64,000 nt of DNA. Origin: Puccinellia tenuiflora. Its lineage: Eukaryota > Streptophyta > Magnoliopsida > Poales > Poaceae. Positions 8,913 through 19,398 of this stretch are shown here, one piece after another (position 1 is the first letter of the stretch; every line of letters starts with the position of its first letter). Made by a program: the position numbers and the translations under genes. The DNA is taken from contig QRDG01000529.1 of the NCBI GenBank assembly GCA_012064385.1, forward strand, positions 2,514,854-2,578,853. The letters are read 5' to 3'. A model generated the notes under the pieces. It searched no databases. It was not told the origin of the DNA and saw only the letters and a list, made by a program, of their open reading frames with translations.

Positions 8913-11268
8913 CTTGGTATGCGACGCGATCCGCCTCAAATCCGGCGATGATGGCGTCCTTGTTCGCCAGCTCCGTTTTTAGCCGGCGCATCTCCTGATT
9001 TCGCACACCCAAAAAGTTGATGGTTTCAGCACCAATTTTGCGATGGATCTGCGTAAGGAGGTGCTAAAAGCCTAAAGCTATAGTGACGAGCAAGATTGGC
9101 TACAGGGCGACATTTCATCGCTAGGGGGCTAAGCCTATGCATACGCATTAACTTGGACCACTATGTCGGCTAGTTTGTAAAACTTAACTCGGCATAGTGC
9201 TCGGGGGCTACTGGGGAAGTTATTTACCGGGTAGTGCTCGCGGAGAAGAGTCATGCCGGCCTCAAAGCTTTCAGCAAAGTAATTCTGCTGATCTTCGAGG
9301 ATTTCAATGACATCAAAGGTGTCATAAGCCTTGGTCTGGTCCGGCTCGTCATCCCGGACGGTTGTTCCTTTCTTCCGGGGAAGCCGAGGAGCACGCATGA
9401 ACCGGCTCATGAACTCTGGCTTGATGCGCCCCTCGTCATCGAAGGCCTCCACCTTAATTGGAGGAAAGGTCGGGGCATCATTAGCCGGAGCTTCATCCCT
9501 TGGTGAAGAGGAAGGTTCTCTCATCTTCCCCGTCATCTCCATCCATTGAGAGGGAGGTATGATCCCGGCTCTCCTGAGAGTTGGACCTGCCGCCATGGCA
9601 CGGGGGGAGCTCTCCTCCACTGGTGTTGGCTTCAAAGCCAAAGGAGTTGGGGGAGGAATAGCGGGAGAAGCCTTCTTCCGCGTGGCGCACACCTTTTGTT
9701 TCAAAGGTGCGCCCTTCTTTATCCTGCAAAGACAAAGGAGTAAGAATAGAAGATCCGGCAATATTGCAAAGCAAAGAAGAGATGTTTTAGCCAACTTACT
9801 TCTTGCTGGGAATGTTGAGCCCAGCGAGAGCGTCATCATCTTCGGATGACTTGGCGCCAATTGTAATGGATTGGCTCTTCCTCTTCCGGCTCTCTGCAGT
9901 AGCCGAAGAAAAGGAGATGGGCCGCTTGGTCGCCTTGCTGGATGATGACGTGCTAGAGGGACGAGCGGTGGAGACTCCGGGAATCTGGCATATTACATGT
10001 TAGTCCGTTAAAGGCAAACCCGAATTCCTTAAAGAATTGAACTTTGGTTCGACAAAGTACCTTTGGGGGAGGGTTGGTTGCCGTATACATCGGCAGCGAT
10101 TCTTCGTATTACCGGCCTTCGTTAGGCCGGGCTTTGATAAGCTTTTTGAAGCGGGCCTCAAAGAGGCCTTGCTCCAAGTCTTTCTCGCTGATCTGCATGG
10201 GATCAGAGTCGCCCGTGTACTCGCACAAAAGGCGAGCACGATGTTGGAGGGGCTGGATCCGTCTCTTCATCCAGCAGATTATGGTGTCCTCCCCAGTTAC
10301 GGGAGGAGTGTCGGAGGTCAGCTCCGTGATCCTTGCCTTGATGGCAGCAAGGTCCGCTGGCATCTTCGCCGACGTCTTCTTCTTCCACGAGGGCAGGGGA
10401 GTGTCGGCCCTATCTACAAAGGGAGCAAGCCCCTGCAGCCGGTTTGGAGGTGCCACGTCCTTGCAGTAGAAGAAGTTGGACGCCCACCCCTTAGCCGAAT
10501 CCACAATTGGCACCTGAGGGTACAATCTATGTCCCGGAGGCCGTTGAAGCTGATGGAGCCGGCAACCAGCAGCTCCTTTTGGACTGTTTGCCTCTTGATT
10601 CCGAAGCAATACTGGAAGAAATCTAACCTAGGAGCTAATCCTAGGTAGCCTTCGAACAGTGCAACAAAGCCGGATATGTATAGGAGGCTATTGGGGGTGA
10701 TGTCATGGAATTGGAGACCATAGTGGTCCAAAATCTCAATCAGAAAAGCCGGAGGTGGCAGAGAGAACCCCCTGGCAATATGAGAAGAGAGCAATATCCA
10801 TTCGTCCTTGACGGGAGTCGGAGCCGGGTCCCCAAAGGCGGATCGCCAAGACGGCGCTGACTCAGAAGACGGAGGGATGGCACCATCAGCCGCCATTCCC
10901 ATCAACTCGCCCTCTTCCACACCTGAGCAAGCCCAGTTGTGGGTTGGACTGCTGGGGGCGCCTTCGTTGTCGCTGGCTTCCTCCTCTTCATCATCTTCAG
11001 TGACCCGAGCTTCCTCGGCCACATCGGTGGTGGCAGCAGAAGCCGAAGCTACTCTGGCTGCAGCTTCTGCTGCAACTTTGGCAAGGAAAACCTCATCGCG
11101 GTTGGTTGCAGCAGAGGAGTCCACCGGAGTGGAGGAAGGAGAAGCAATGGGAGCGGCGGATGGCACAGAGCCGACGGCGGCGGACGCGGAAGCCGCACCT
11201 CCCATCGGCAGCGCCGAGTCGAGAGGCGTCGCGTCGATGATGGGAGAGCTGGGAGTGCTGGACGCCAT
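8913..11268 (-). pseudogene. Antisense spliced gene of Tat-1, PF04195-type 'putative gypsy type transposon' protein
   Basis: ATG 11268. Exons supported by consensus splice sites: 11268-10061 (donor AAAG|GTACTT), 9984-9800 (acceptor GCCAG, donor GTAAGT), 9723-9228 (acceptor TTTGCAG, donor GTAAAT) and 9048-8913 (acceptor TACGCAG, donor AAG|GTATG). More exons would lie beyond the CACTA insertion. The N-terminus is an Ala/Ser-rich linker with an acidic patch. Then FLIEILDHYGLQFHDITPN and LLYISGFVALFEGYLG are the diagnostic PF04195 motifs. Later exons are Ser/Lys-rich and end in a coiled coil (QEMRRLKTELANKDAIIAGF). There is a frame change near 10525 and a TAA at 10109-10111. Function of this family is unknown. 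Calling it antisense rests on the PPT/LTR orientation. Confidence 0.65.
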
Positions 11269-11762
11269 GAACGGAGGTGCAGAAGAACTCGAGCTCGGGG
11301 AGATGAGATCTGGAGTTGAGCGCTAGGGTTGCGAATGGGATGGAGACCGTGATGAAGACGAGGCGGCCCGCTTTTATAGAAGAAGTGCCGAGATTCGTGC
11401 AATGGTCCGGAACGAAATTTCTGCCACGCGTCACGGGATTGAGTCGTTGCGAGAAGATCCTTCCCTCCGACGCCTCGGTTCCTGCGCGGGAAAAACGGAA
11501 ACTAGCCCCGCATTCCAAGATGCCGCTCCATTCACTCTTCCGGGTCTGACGAATCCATCAAATCACTGGACACATGTCAATACGCACTCAAGTGCTTTTC
11601 GGCATAAAGAGCCGGCACACAGGAATCGACAAAGCTGTTCGGCAAGACTGCAAGTTTCTGGGAATGCTACAAGTCTAACAACGGATGAAGAATTTCCCGG
11701 ACAACATATTGTCGGAAGATTGAAGCCAGCCGCTGAAGTACTTGAAGCTTTCCGGGGGCTAC
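11269..11762. other. Tat-1 leader of the antisense gene and polypurine tract
   Basis: No ORF of note. The last bases (TTTCCGGGGGCTAC) are the likely plus-strand primer (PPT) for the 3' LTR. The rest would be promoter and 5' UTR of the antisense gene; I see no clear TATA box for it. Confidence 0.5.
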
Positions 11763-12288
11763 TGTTGGGGTTATGCTGAACAGGTACCCTCATGAAGGTG
11801 ATTAAAGCCAGCGTACCAGGGTGGCCCACAGTGGTGGTAAGCCGAACTCCGGCTTACCGGGCGGCCCAGTACGATGAAGCGCAGGAGGCCCATCCGGCTA
11901 AGGGAAGGTTCTAGAAGCCGGCCTATATTGAGGATGGCTTAGCACTCAAGGCAAGGCCCAAGCCGAGTTAGAGTAGAACTCTGTGACTTAGTTGGTTAGG
12001 TTTCCTCCTATAAGCCCTAGGTCTGGACACCTTTATAAGCCGGCCTACGAGACGCCTTAGGGCAACACACAACGATCTGAAACATATGCTCTAACTTTCA
12101 TTATAATTGGCGCATATTGCCTTATAGTGAATTATAGAAGCACGTAGGGCTTCGCCACCATTGCGAGATTTGAAGCTAGGTAAACTCGTGCTCATCCCGT
12201 CACCGGAATCTCTCGCATCTCCTATACCCACCTCTCTACCTAGCTCGATGGCACCCCTATCGCGGCTAGATTCGACAATACCACGACA
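11763..12288 (+). repeat. Tat-1 3' LTR, about 526 bp
   Basis: Starts TGTTGGGGTTATGC and probably ends CCACGACA. TATAAGCC-like boxes occur near 12010 and 12034. The right boundary is a best guess, because the left LTR and both target duplications cannot be compared in this window. Confidence 0.6.
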
Positions 12289-12491
12289 TACAAAATGCAT
12301 CAGAACTGTACAATTACTAAAAACATCCATGTTCCCATATACATCTCATATCCATGTTAACATTCACCACATATATACATCAGTACAACTTGACAGGCAT
12401 CAGACATGAGGTCAAATCCACATGTACATCACATGAACAGCACAAAGGAACCTCCAAAATAACCATGAAATTCATAGAAAACACATGAGAA

Positions 12492-13243
12492 TCACAGGCT
12501 GAGCCTTCTTTTGCTTCTTGTACTCATTGCCGGACTCGCATGATTAATTTTATTGCTTCTTGTGCCCATTGCTAGGCTATCAAGTGGTACTATAGGAATA
12601 TTTCCAGCGCCCTTTTTCCTTCTACTATTGCCCCTTACCTTCAAAGGAACATTTGTTTCATCGCCGGGGATAGGAAACTCGATGGAAATTGGCCCCTGTT
12701 GATTTGTCCCAGTTCTTGATCTGTATTTATACATGTAGGGCAGCAATAGTTTTCAACAATTGAAAACAAAAACTATACGTAACACGTGCACTAAAAACAG
12801 AATCAATACCTCTTGGATCCACCAGATTCATGATTCAGAGTTGTCCCCTTTTCCCTTTTTCTTACTTGTAATCTTCAAGCTTTTTGATGCTCTAGCACTA
12901 GCATTTGGTTCCAAACTTTGGCTATGGTGAGAAGGAACCTACTTAGAATACAAACCTTGTTTTCATGTTATAATGAACGTAAGTGTAAAATTACTAACCT
13001 GGGGGGGGAGACACTCTTGTTGGTGCTCCATCCTCGGAAGGAACAATGGACGACTCGGCAGTTTTGGTTGTCTTTGTCCTCTTCTTTGGTGGTTCTCTAC
13101 ACGAACAATAAGAAAAGTAGTGAACATGTATAGTTAGAAGAACAATGCAAAAATGATCGAGTAAATCTATATTACCTCATAGCCATCATAGCAGCAATGT
13201 CATCTGGGTTTCCTTTCTTACAATTTGGCCAACGATGCCCATA
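12492..13243 (-). pseudogene. MuDR-type transposase, C-terminal exons
   Basis: The first exon continues the zinc knuckle from the other side of Athila-1 (YGHRWPNCKKGNPDD, AAMMAM) and ends at an AG|GTAATA donor near 13176. A Lys-rich exon (PPKKRTKTTKTAESSIVPSE) lies near 13100-13005. Another fragment (NASARASKSLKITSKKKGKG) is at about 12910-12840. A final exon (ISIEFPIPGDE to TRSKRRLSL) ends at 12492. This layout (SWIM, CCHC knuckle, then a basic disordered tail ending SKRRL-like) is the usual C-terminus of grass MULE transposases. Because a 46.5-kb element sits in the knuckle, the gene cannot be expressed as one protein. Confidence 0.7.
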
Positions 13244-13248
13244 GTCCT
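13244..13248. repeat. Target site duplication of Athila-1, left (GTCCT)
   Basis: GTCCT directly precedes the LTR TGATGACTGC and is repeated at 59777-59781 after the other LTR. Removing one copy and the element restores the reading frame CPICKD/YGHRW of the MULE zinc knuckle. Confidence 0.92.
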
Positions 13249-14761
13249 TGATGACTGCAAGTGCACAGGTCACTGTAGCTAGTTTCGAAGTAAGAGTATC
13301 GAACCACGGTGGAGCTGAGGAAAAGGTCTCTTGTTAATAGTTTTTGTCGCTTATCTCGATTTTACCTACAAGTTGTCTTTAAATCTAGTTAAGCAGAATG
13401 AATGTGGAAAATAGTATTGATTTTTAATAGTGTAAATGACTAAAAAGTAAATAAACTAATATTTAAAAGAGAACAGACCGATGAATGGAAAATGCTTGGA
13501 ACTGCAATAGGGATGAAGGCGTTCTTAGGAAGGTTTGGTTCTACCACTAGCATTCCTTTATAAATTGAATAAGTATGATATATGTTCAACTCTTGTATGT
13601 TTTATGAGGGCGGAGCTCCGTATGTTAGTGTGCCCTGAGTTCCTCTAGGCAAAACACTACTCACAACCACTACTAGCCCAGATCATAAACGATGCGCCTC
13701 ACTGGCCTAGTAATTAAGGGTTTCCCTGTGGATGTGGTATAGGAATTTTGAATCCCCGTTGTCCCCACACTAATGATCAACAAGGAGGAGAGGTAACCTT
13801 CTATCAATGTATACCCCAGTCCTGCCTCACACTAGCGTTAACAACCGATTCATGACCCATAGGAAAAAACTTGGTGCGGTTGACTTCACACAAGAATCAT
13901 GAGGATTGTTACCATAAGACAACCAATAGTAAACTTTGCATCTTTTATTTCAATTTATAATATTGCTAGGGTTTCCCCATCTCCCCAAGAACTAATGAAA
14001 CTACTCACACATGAAGGCAATGATTATCATAATGATTGTATTTAAATGATAGATTGATGTATGAATGAATACACGTGCAAATCTACAACTAGATGTTCTA
14101 GAATTACAACGAGATGGATGAGATTCTATCACGTCGATGCAGATGGTGATGGTGGTGATGGAGATCGATGCGGAGGCCTTCATGATGACGTAGTCGATGG
14201 AGATGGATTCCCAACTGCGAATTCCCCCTCCGGACACCTTCCGGAGGTTAGGGTTTGGTGGTGTTTCGTTTCTGGCGGCTGTTATGGCTCTCCTCTCTCA
14301 AATCCGAAGGCACATGGTTAAATTACTTGACGAGACGAATCCAACAAACCACGGTACAGTGGCTGGTACGGTCGCTTGCCACCGTACCGATGGTCGTTAC
14401 GAGTGGCGGTGACGGAAACTGAGATCTTCCACCCCCATACCGAGTGAGATGCTTGGTACGGTGGCTGGTACGGTCGGTAGCGACCGTACACCAGTTGTTA
14501 AATCCTCTGTCAACTGGGTTTTGACCTTTTCTTAATTCCGGCGAATTGTGTATCTTTGGGATTTACTTTAAATGCTTTTAATCATCATATTGGCTTCTTT
14601 ATTTGGCCCTTCTTGCCTAGTATGAGATTGATTCTTGGTAATTGCATTCCCTACATACACAGACAAGAATGGTGCCTTTTTGCACAGTAAATTTATAGAA
14701 TCCCTACCTCTACATAATAATTCAATATGTAAAAATGCTATATAACATGGACGCAATAACA
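13249..14761 (-). repeat. Athila-1 3' LTR
   Basis: Plus-strand start TGATGACTGC. The inner end near GACGCAATAACA differs from the CGCATCA end of the partner. Contains a cluster of GGTACGGT/ACCGTACC dyads at about 14350-14490. Confidence 0.85.
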
Positions 14762-15690
14762 TCCCCACGCTTGGACTCTTGCTAGTCCCCGAGCAAGGCT
14801 ATGCGAAGAGAACAGGATTATCATGTTCATGAAGCACAAGTCGATAAAATGAATGCGGTCATTTTGTTGTAGTGATAAGAGTAATAGATACTTGGAACAA
14901 TTAAGAATACTACTTAACTTGTACTTCCATTAGAATAATTTAGGGGGCTTCCACACCTGATAATTTAATAATAATTGAGTGAAGATTTATGTCTAAATGC
15001 TAAGATAACATATTTAATTTGACCGAACGAAAAGTGAAGAAGTCTCAAACAATTTTAGAAGTTCATGCATCCTCTTTGATTTCAATTATTTTGAACGGTC
15101 TCTTTTGTTTCTCTTCGTGATCATTTGCATGCTTGATTATTCTTGACACAATTTTACACTTGCTTTTAAGCTGTGTGTCAAAGAACACAACATACATAAT
15201 CTCATGGAGAGACATAGAAATGATCAACCGAAGAGTTTAACTTCAAAGTAGAGTATGAAGTAATCACAGTTTGGTGGTTTGAGATTCTTCCTCAACTTCA
15301 CTTTTCTGACAATGTACTTGAGACATAATTATTTTATAGCTAATCATGCTAAATAAGTTTTATTATGCAACAGAGTAAATCTTTCTTACTCAACTAGCAT
15401 TTTAAATAGTGTGGAAGTCCTCCAAATAAATTATCAAAAAATACAAGTATAGTAATATTCAAGCAAATTCACATATCTAATAAAATTACCACAAACTGGA
15501 ATCACTTCATTCATCAAAAAGACTTGATACTCATAGGATATGAATCCTCTCCTATCCAAAAGATGTTGCACTTTATAATGCAAGACTGGAAATAAAGTAA
15601 TGCAAACTTGATAGAAAAACTGTAAAGATTACAAGGCATTACAGATCTCTCAAAGCTTAATCATAAGCTAGGCGGGATCAGATAATCCTT
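14762..15690 (-). other. Athila-1 3' untranslated part
   Basis: AT-rich, no coding signal. Minus strand next to the LTR gives AAGCGTGGGGA, the probable polypurine tract. Confidence 0.55.
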
Positions 15691-16047
15691 GCATTTATTA
15701 GATACCGCGGTAATTATTCGGTGCAGTGATGGGTGTAGTGTCCCGGCTAAGAGCTTGACGGAGCAGCCTATTTGTCTCTTCCAACGCCAAGATACGGCTC
15801 TTCATCCTCTGCAGCTCCCCTCATATTGCGATCATGCCGCTCACTGTTTACTCCAGTGTATGATTGTTTTCTTCCTAATCGTTGCTTTCCACCTGCCACA
15901 CATGTTCACGAAAAACTTATGTCTGAATAACTGCCTGCTTCTTAAATACCTCAAGTTCGTGAAGACACTGCTCCACGGTTGGTGTAGCTTTGGTGGTGAC
16001 ATGGACAGAGTCGGTGTAGATGGCACTAGCCCACTCTTCCTGCGGTT
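15690..16047 (-). pseudogene. Athila-1 extra 3' ORF, C-terminal piece (coiled coil)
   Basis: In the minus frame continuing from 37352-37640 I read PQEEWASAIYTDSVHVTT, then a heptad-like stretch with ELQRMKSRILALEETNRLLR. Several stops interrupt it. Family unknown; it occupies the position where Athila elements often carry an additional or env-like ORF, but I see no membrane segment here. Confidence 0.45.
16043..16047. repeat. Target site duplication of LTR-A, left (CGGTT)
   Basis: CGGTT before TGATACGTCT; the right copy at 37352-37356 is TGGTT. The single difference is a CpG-type C-to-T change. Confidence 0.7.
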
Positions 16048-17640
16048 TGATACGTCTCCGACTTATCTATAATTTTTTATGTTCCATGCTTGATTATATA
16101 TCAGTGCCACATGTTTTTATAATGTTTTTATATCATTTTGGCATGATTTATGGAACTAACCTATTAACAAGATGCCTAGTGCCAGTTCCTGTTTTCTGCT
16201 GTCTTTTTGTTTTAGAAAAGTTGTTCTGGGAAATTTCTCGGAATGCGCTGGAAATTTACGGGATTTATTTCTAAGATGAAACAAAGACGGAGCCAGAAGG
16301 ACGCTCGGAGGGGGAGGCCACAACATCCAGTCACCCTCCAGGCGCGGCCCCACCCTAGGCCGCGCCTAGACCCCACCTGGGCGGCTCCTTCGCCTTCTCG
16401 AGTCGCCCCTTCGCCTATAAATTAGTCTTCGACCCAAAAACCCTAAGTACCCGATCATATTTTCCAGAAGACGTCTGAGGCCGCCGCCATCACCAACCCT
16501 AGTTCGGGAGGGTTCTGCAGCTCTTCCCGGCGCTCTACCGGAGAGGGGAATCGACACCGGAGGCATCTACACCACCATGCCTGCCTCTGGAGTGATGCGT
16601 GAGTAGTCCACCACGGGACTACGGGTCCATAGAAGTAGCTAGATGGTTGTCTCTCCTCCTTGTACTCCATTCCTTAGATCTTGTGAGTTGCCTAACATGA
16701 TCAAGATCATATTATCTATAACTGCTACATGATTGTGTTTGCATGGATTCGATGAATTGTGGAAGTCATTACTTTTGTTCATCTATGTGTTATGTTTTAT
16801 CTATGATCTTGCATGCTCTCCGATGCTGGTGGATGCTTTGGCCAAGTAATTATTAGTGTTGTATGAGGGAGTATTTATGCTAGATAGTGGGTTCATGCCT
16901 CTCTTTGTTTGAGCTCGGGTTGACAGAAACGATTAAGACTAGAGATGTGTTGTTGGCACTAGGTAGAAACAGCGGTGTGATTTCCTTGTGTTATTTACAT
17001 TGCTTACATTATGCACTTTGCTTATTGCAATGATATGTTGCTTCCAACTTAATACTTTTGGGTGACATGCTAAATAGCGATCCCGGGATGGATTATTAGT
17101 CATAGATGCAGTTGGATAACGGTCTATGTATTTTGACGTAATGCCCGTATTAGATGAAACGGTGAACTATATTGTTTTATGATAGCATTGCTTTGCACCC
17201 ACAATTCTGTCAATTGCCATGCTGTAATTTGTTTACCCATCATGTATATCTTTTGAACAGACACCGCTAGTGATCTGTGGACCCTGGTCCTATTTTCCTA
17301 CATTGTTTACAACCGTTTTAATAGCTTTTCATCATCATTTGCTCACTGGTCATATTTCACTCACATCATATTTTACATCTGCACAATTAATCCTTTGTGT
17401 TCGGCAAGCCGGAGAGATTTACAACCTCTCTATTTCGTTAGGGCAAAGAACTTGTTTGTGATTGTGTGCAGGTCTGCGTTAATCTATAAGCGCCAGAGTA
17501 GATTGACACCTCACTAAGACTTCTCCAAGTCCTACTGGATCTGATAACCTTGGTTTTGTAATCAAGGGAAACTGCTGCTTTACTGCATCATACCTTCCTC
17601 TTGGGGTTCCCCAGCGAACGTGTGATCACGCCAACAAGCA
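16048..17640 (+). repeat. LTR-A 5' LTR
   Basis: About 1,593 bp; TG...CA ends. A TATA-like CCTATAAATTAG is at about 16414. Confidence 0.85.
16413..16422 (+). promoter_or_regulatory. Putative TATA box of the LTR-A 5' LTR
   Basis: CCTATAAATT after a GC-rich stretch, conserved in the 3' LTR at about 36124-36133 and recognisable in the solo LTR at 56390-57970 (reverse, near 57600). Confidence 0.55.
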
Positions 17641-17649
17641 AGCTTTTTC

Positions 17650-17666
17650 TAGCGCCGTTGCCGGGG
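17650..17666 (+). other. LTR-A primer binding site
   Basis: TAGCGCCGTTGCCGGGG, nine bases after the LTR end, is one mismatch from the usual Athila tRNA-Asp site that starts TGGCGCC. Confidence 0.75.
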
Positions 17667-17864
17667 ACTTGGAAGCTTCAGCTAGGGGAGTTTCACACAT
17701 CCTTTCACTTTACATTGTTATTGTCTTGCTTAGTATATTTTTTGTTAGTCTTGTTTTGCCTTTCGTTTGCTCTAAAACTGAAAAACACAGAAAAAATAAA
17801 AATTCCAGCACTAGTCTTTTTATCATTTTGCTTGATATTATGTCTAGTTCTTTACTTGCTATCA

Positions 17865-19011
17865 ATGGTTACTTTGCGTGAGACTAGATCTTATTGGCAA
17901 GGTGGGTTCACGGAGGAACAACATAAATATTATAAGGAATACCGCTTGTCTGAAAAAGGGAAACACTTATGGGCACAAATAATTAAATTGAATAGTCTTG
18001 CTGAAAACTTTTGCTCTACTTATGATGAATCCTGGTGCCTTAATGAATCTTTTTGCTTTAGGAGGCATAAACACCTCCCTTTCCAATGTGATTATAATGA
18101 TAATGAAATATTGGCTTCTTATGCTAAAGGAAACTATGGTTTTGATAATCTTGAACAAATTGAATTTTTTTTTGTTTTTATGGGTGCCTATGAAATTACT
18201 TCTTTGCTTAAAGATATTGATGATGCTTCTTACAAATCTAATTTTTTTTGTTATACTTGGATATTGCCTTGAGTATTACAATGATAATCCTTATATTACC
18301 AAATTTCTTGAGTGAACGTATCCTCCAAGAGAAGAGATTGTTGCTTTGCAGGAAACCATGGAAGAAGAAATTGCTGAAACGGAAAGCTCATTGGATGAAA
18401 AAGAGGAAGAGAGTGACGAACAAAAGGAGGAGGAAATCAGTAGCTACCCATGCTCACCTTCTAATGATAGTAACTCCTCAAATCTTACATTATTTGATTG
18501 CCCTCCATGCTTACCAAAGGAGGATGAATGTTATGTTCCTATGGATTCTCTTCAAATATCCCTTTTTGAGGGAATTGATGCTTGCTACACTTATGACCAC
18601 GATTCCCCTATCAGACATCACCCAAAACATGACCAAACCAAAAATAAACAGAAGGTAGAAATAAAATGGGATACGGATGTTTATGATGACTTATGCTATG
18701 AAGTCTATGATGGTCATGTGTTACTTGATGATATTAATTATAATACTACTGAAAATTATTATGAGAGAGGGAAATATGTTACTATGATTCCTATCATTAT
18801 GAAAGTTTTGAGGTTGATCTTGTTCTACTTTTATATGCTGGTTGCTTTATGCCTCAATGATTATTATAAGAAAGAGTTTCCTCTCTTTGTGTTGAAAGTT
18901 TTGAAATTGCTCTTGTTTTATCTTCCTATGCTTATCACTATGTTCTTCATGGATTTGTTTGATTACAAGATTCCAATGCATAGAAAGTGGGTTAGGCTTA
19001 AATGTGTTTGA
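17865..19011 (+). pseudogene. LTR-A ORF of unknown function with C-terminal hydrophobic segments
   Basis: ATG 17865 opens MVTLRETRSYWQGGFTEEQ, an otherwise open frame to about 18240. Two frame changes near a T-run (18240-18275) and a TGA at 18313-18315 separate it from the continuation, ORF 18346-19011, which seems to be the same ancestral protein (about 380 residues). Parts: an N-terminal Cys/Tyr/Asn-rich domain; an acidic patch (EEEIAETESSLDEKEEESDE); a Ser/Pro linker; a Tyr/Asp-rich region; and two strong hydrophobic segments near the end (LRLILFYFYMLVALCL and VLKLLLFYLPMLITMFFMDL). I recognise no gag, protease or RT motif. Membrane association is inferred from hydrophobicity only. Confidence 0.5.
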
Positions 19012-19393
19012 TATTTGCTTCTTGATGACCTCTTTGTGTTTCAACTCTTATTCTTATGAGAGCATCATTAAAATATCAAGCCTACCTAAAAGGCGTTAAA
19101 GAAAAGCGCTTATGGGAGGCAACCCATTTTATTTTTACATGTTCTTGTTTTTGGTGATGTTAATTCTGTAACAACTCCCTTGTATCTTTTTGTTTTGGTT
19201 TTTGGTGCCAAGAATAGCCTCTAAAGAGAGGAAGACTAATTTGTGAGTTTGCTGTCCAGAAACAGATTTTTGTTCTTCACTGTTCGAAAATCCAAACAAT
19301 CACAGAACGTTATCTGTGGCTATAAATTTTTGACAGAAAGCATCCGGGTTTTGTCTACCTTTCTCTAGTTTTAAGTTTTCTGATTTGAGGTCC

Positions 19394-19398
19394 AGAAG
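19394..19398. repeat. Target site duplication of Tekay-1, left (AGAAG)
   Basis: AGAAG precedes TGTAACAGCC. It recurs after both full-length LTRs, at 23227-23231 and at 33124-33128. Confidence 0.9.

Larger units (their letters stand above)
8837..12288 (+). mobile_element. Tat-type Ty3/gypsy element (Tat-1), 3' part
   Basis: The plus strand carries a purine-rich tract ending CCGGGGGCTAC directly before an LTR starting TGTTGGGG at 11763. The region left of it holds an antisense spliced gene with a PF04195-like domain. Tat-lineage elements are known to carry extra ORFs, often antisense, between pol and the 3' LTR, so I infer that lineage. Gag-pol and the 5' LTR would lie beyond the CACTA insertion and outside the window. 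The element seems to lie in the 3' flank of MULE-1. Confidence 0.65.
12289..13248 (-). mobile_element. MULE-1, 3' part
   Basis: Downstream half of the Mutator-like element whose upstream half is at 59777-61843. The two halves join exactly across the GTCCT target duplication of Athila-1 (13244-13248). No terminal inverted repeat was recognised at the left side. Confidence 0.7.

Noticed and set aside
9181..9240. Second CGGGGGCTACTGGGG motif that looks like a polypurine tract
   Set aside because: It lies at an exon-intron joint of the antisense gene and is not followed by an LTR start; the real one precedes 11763.
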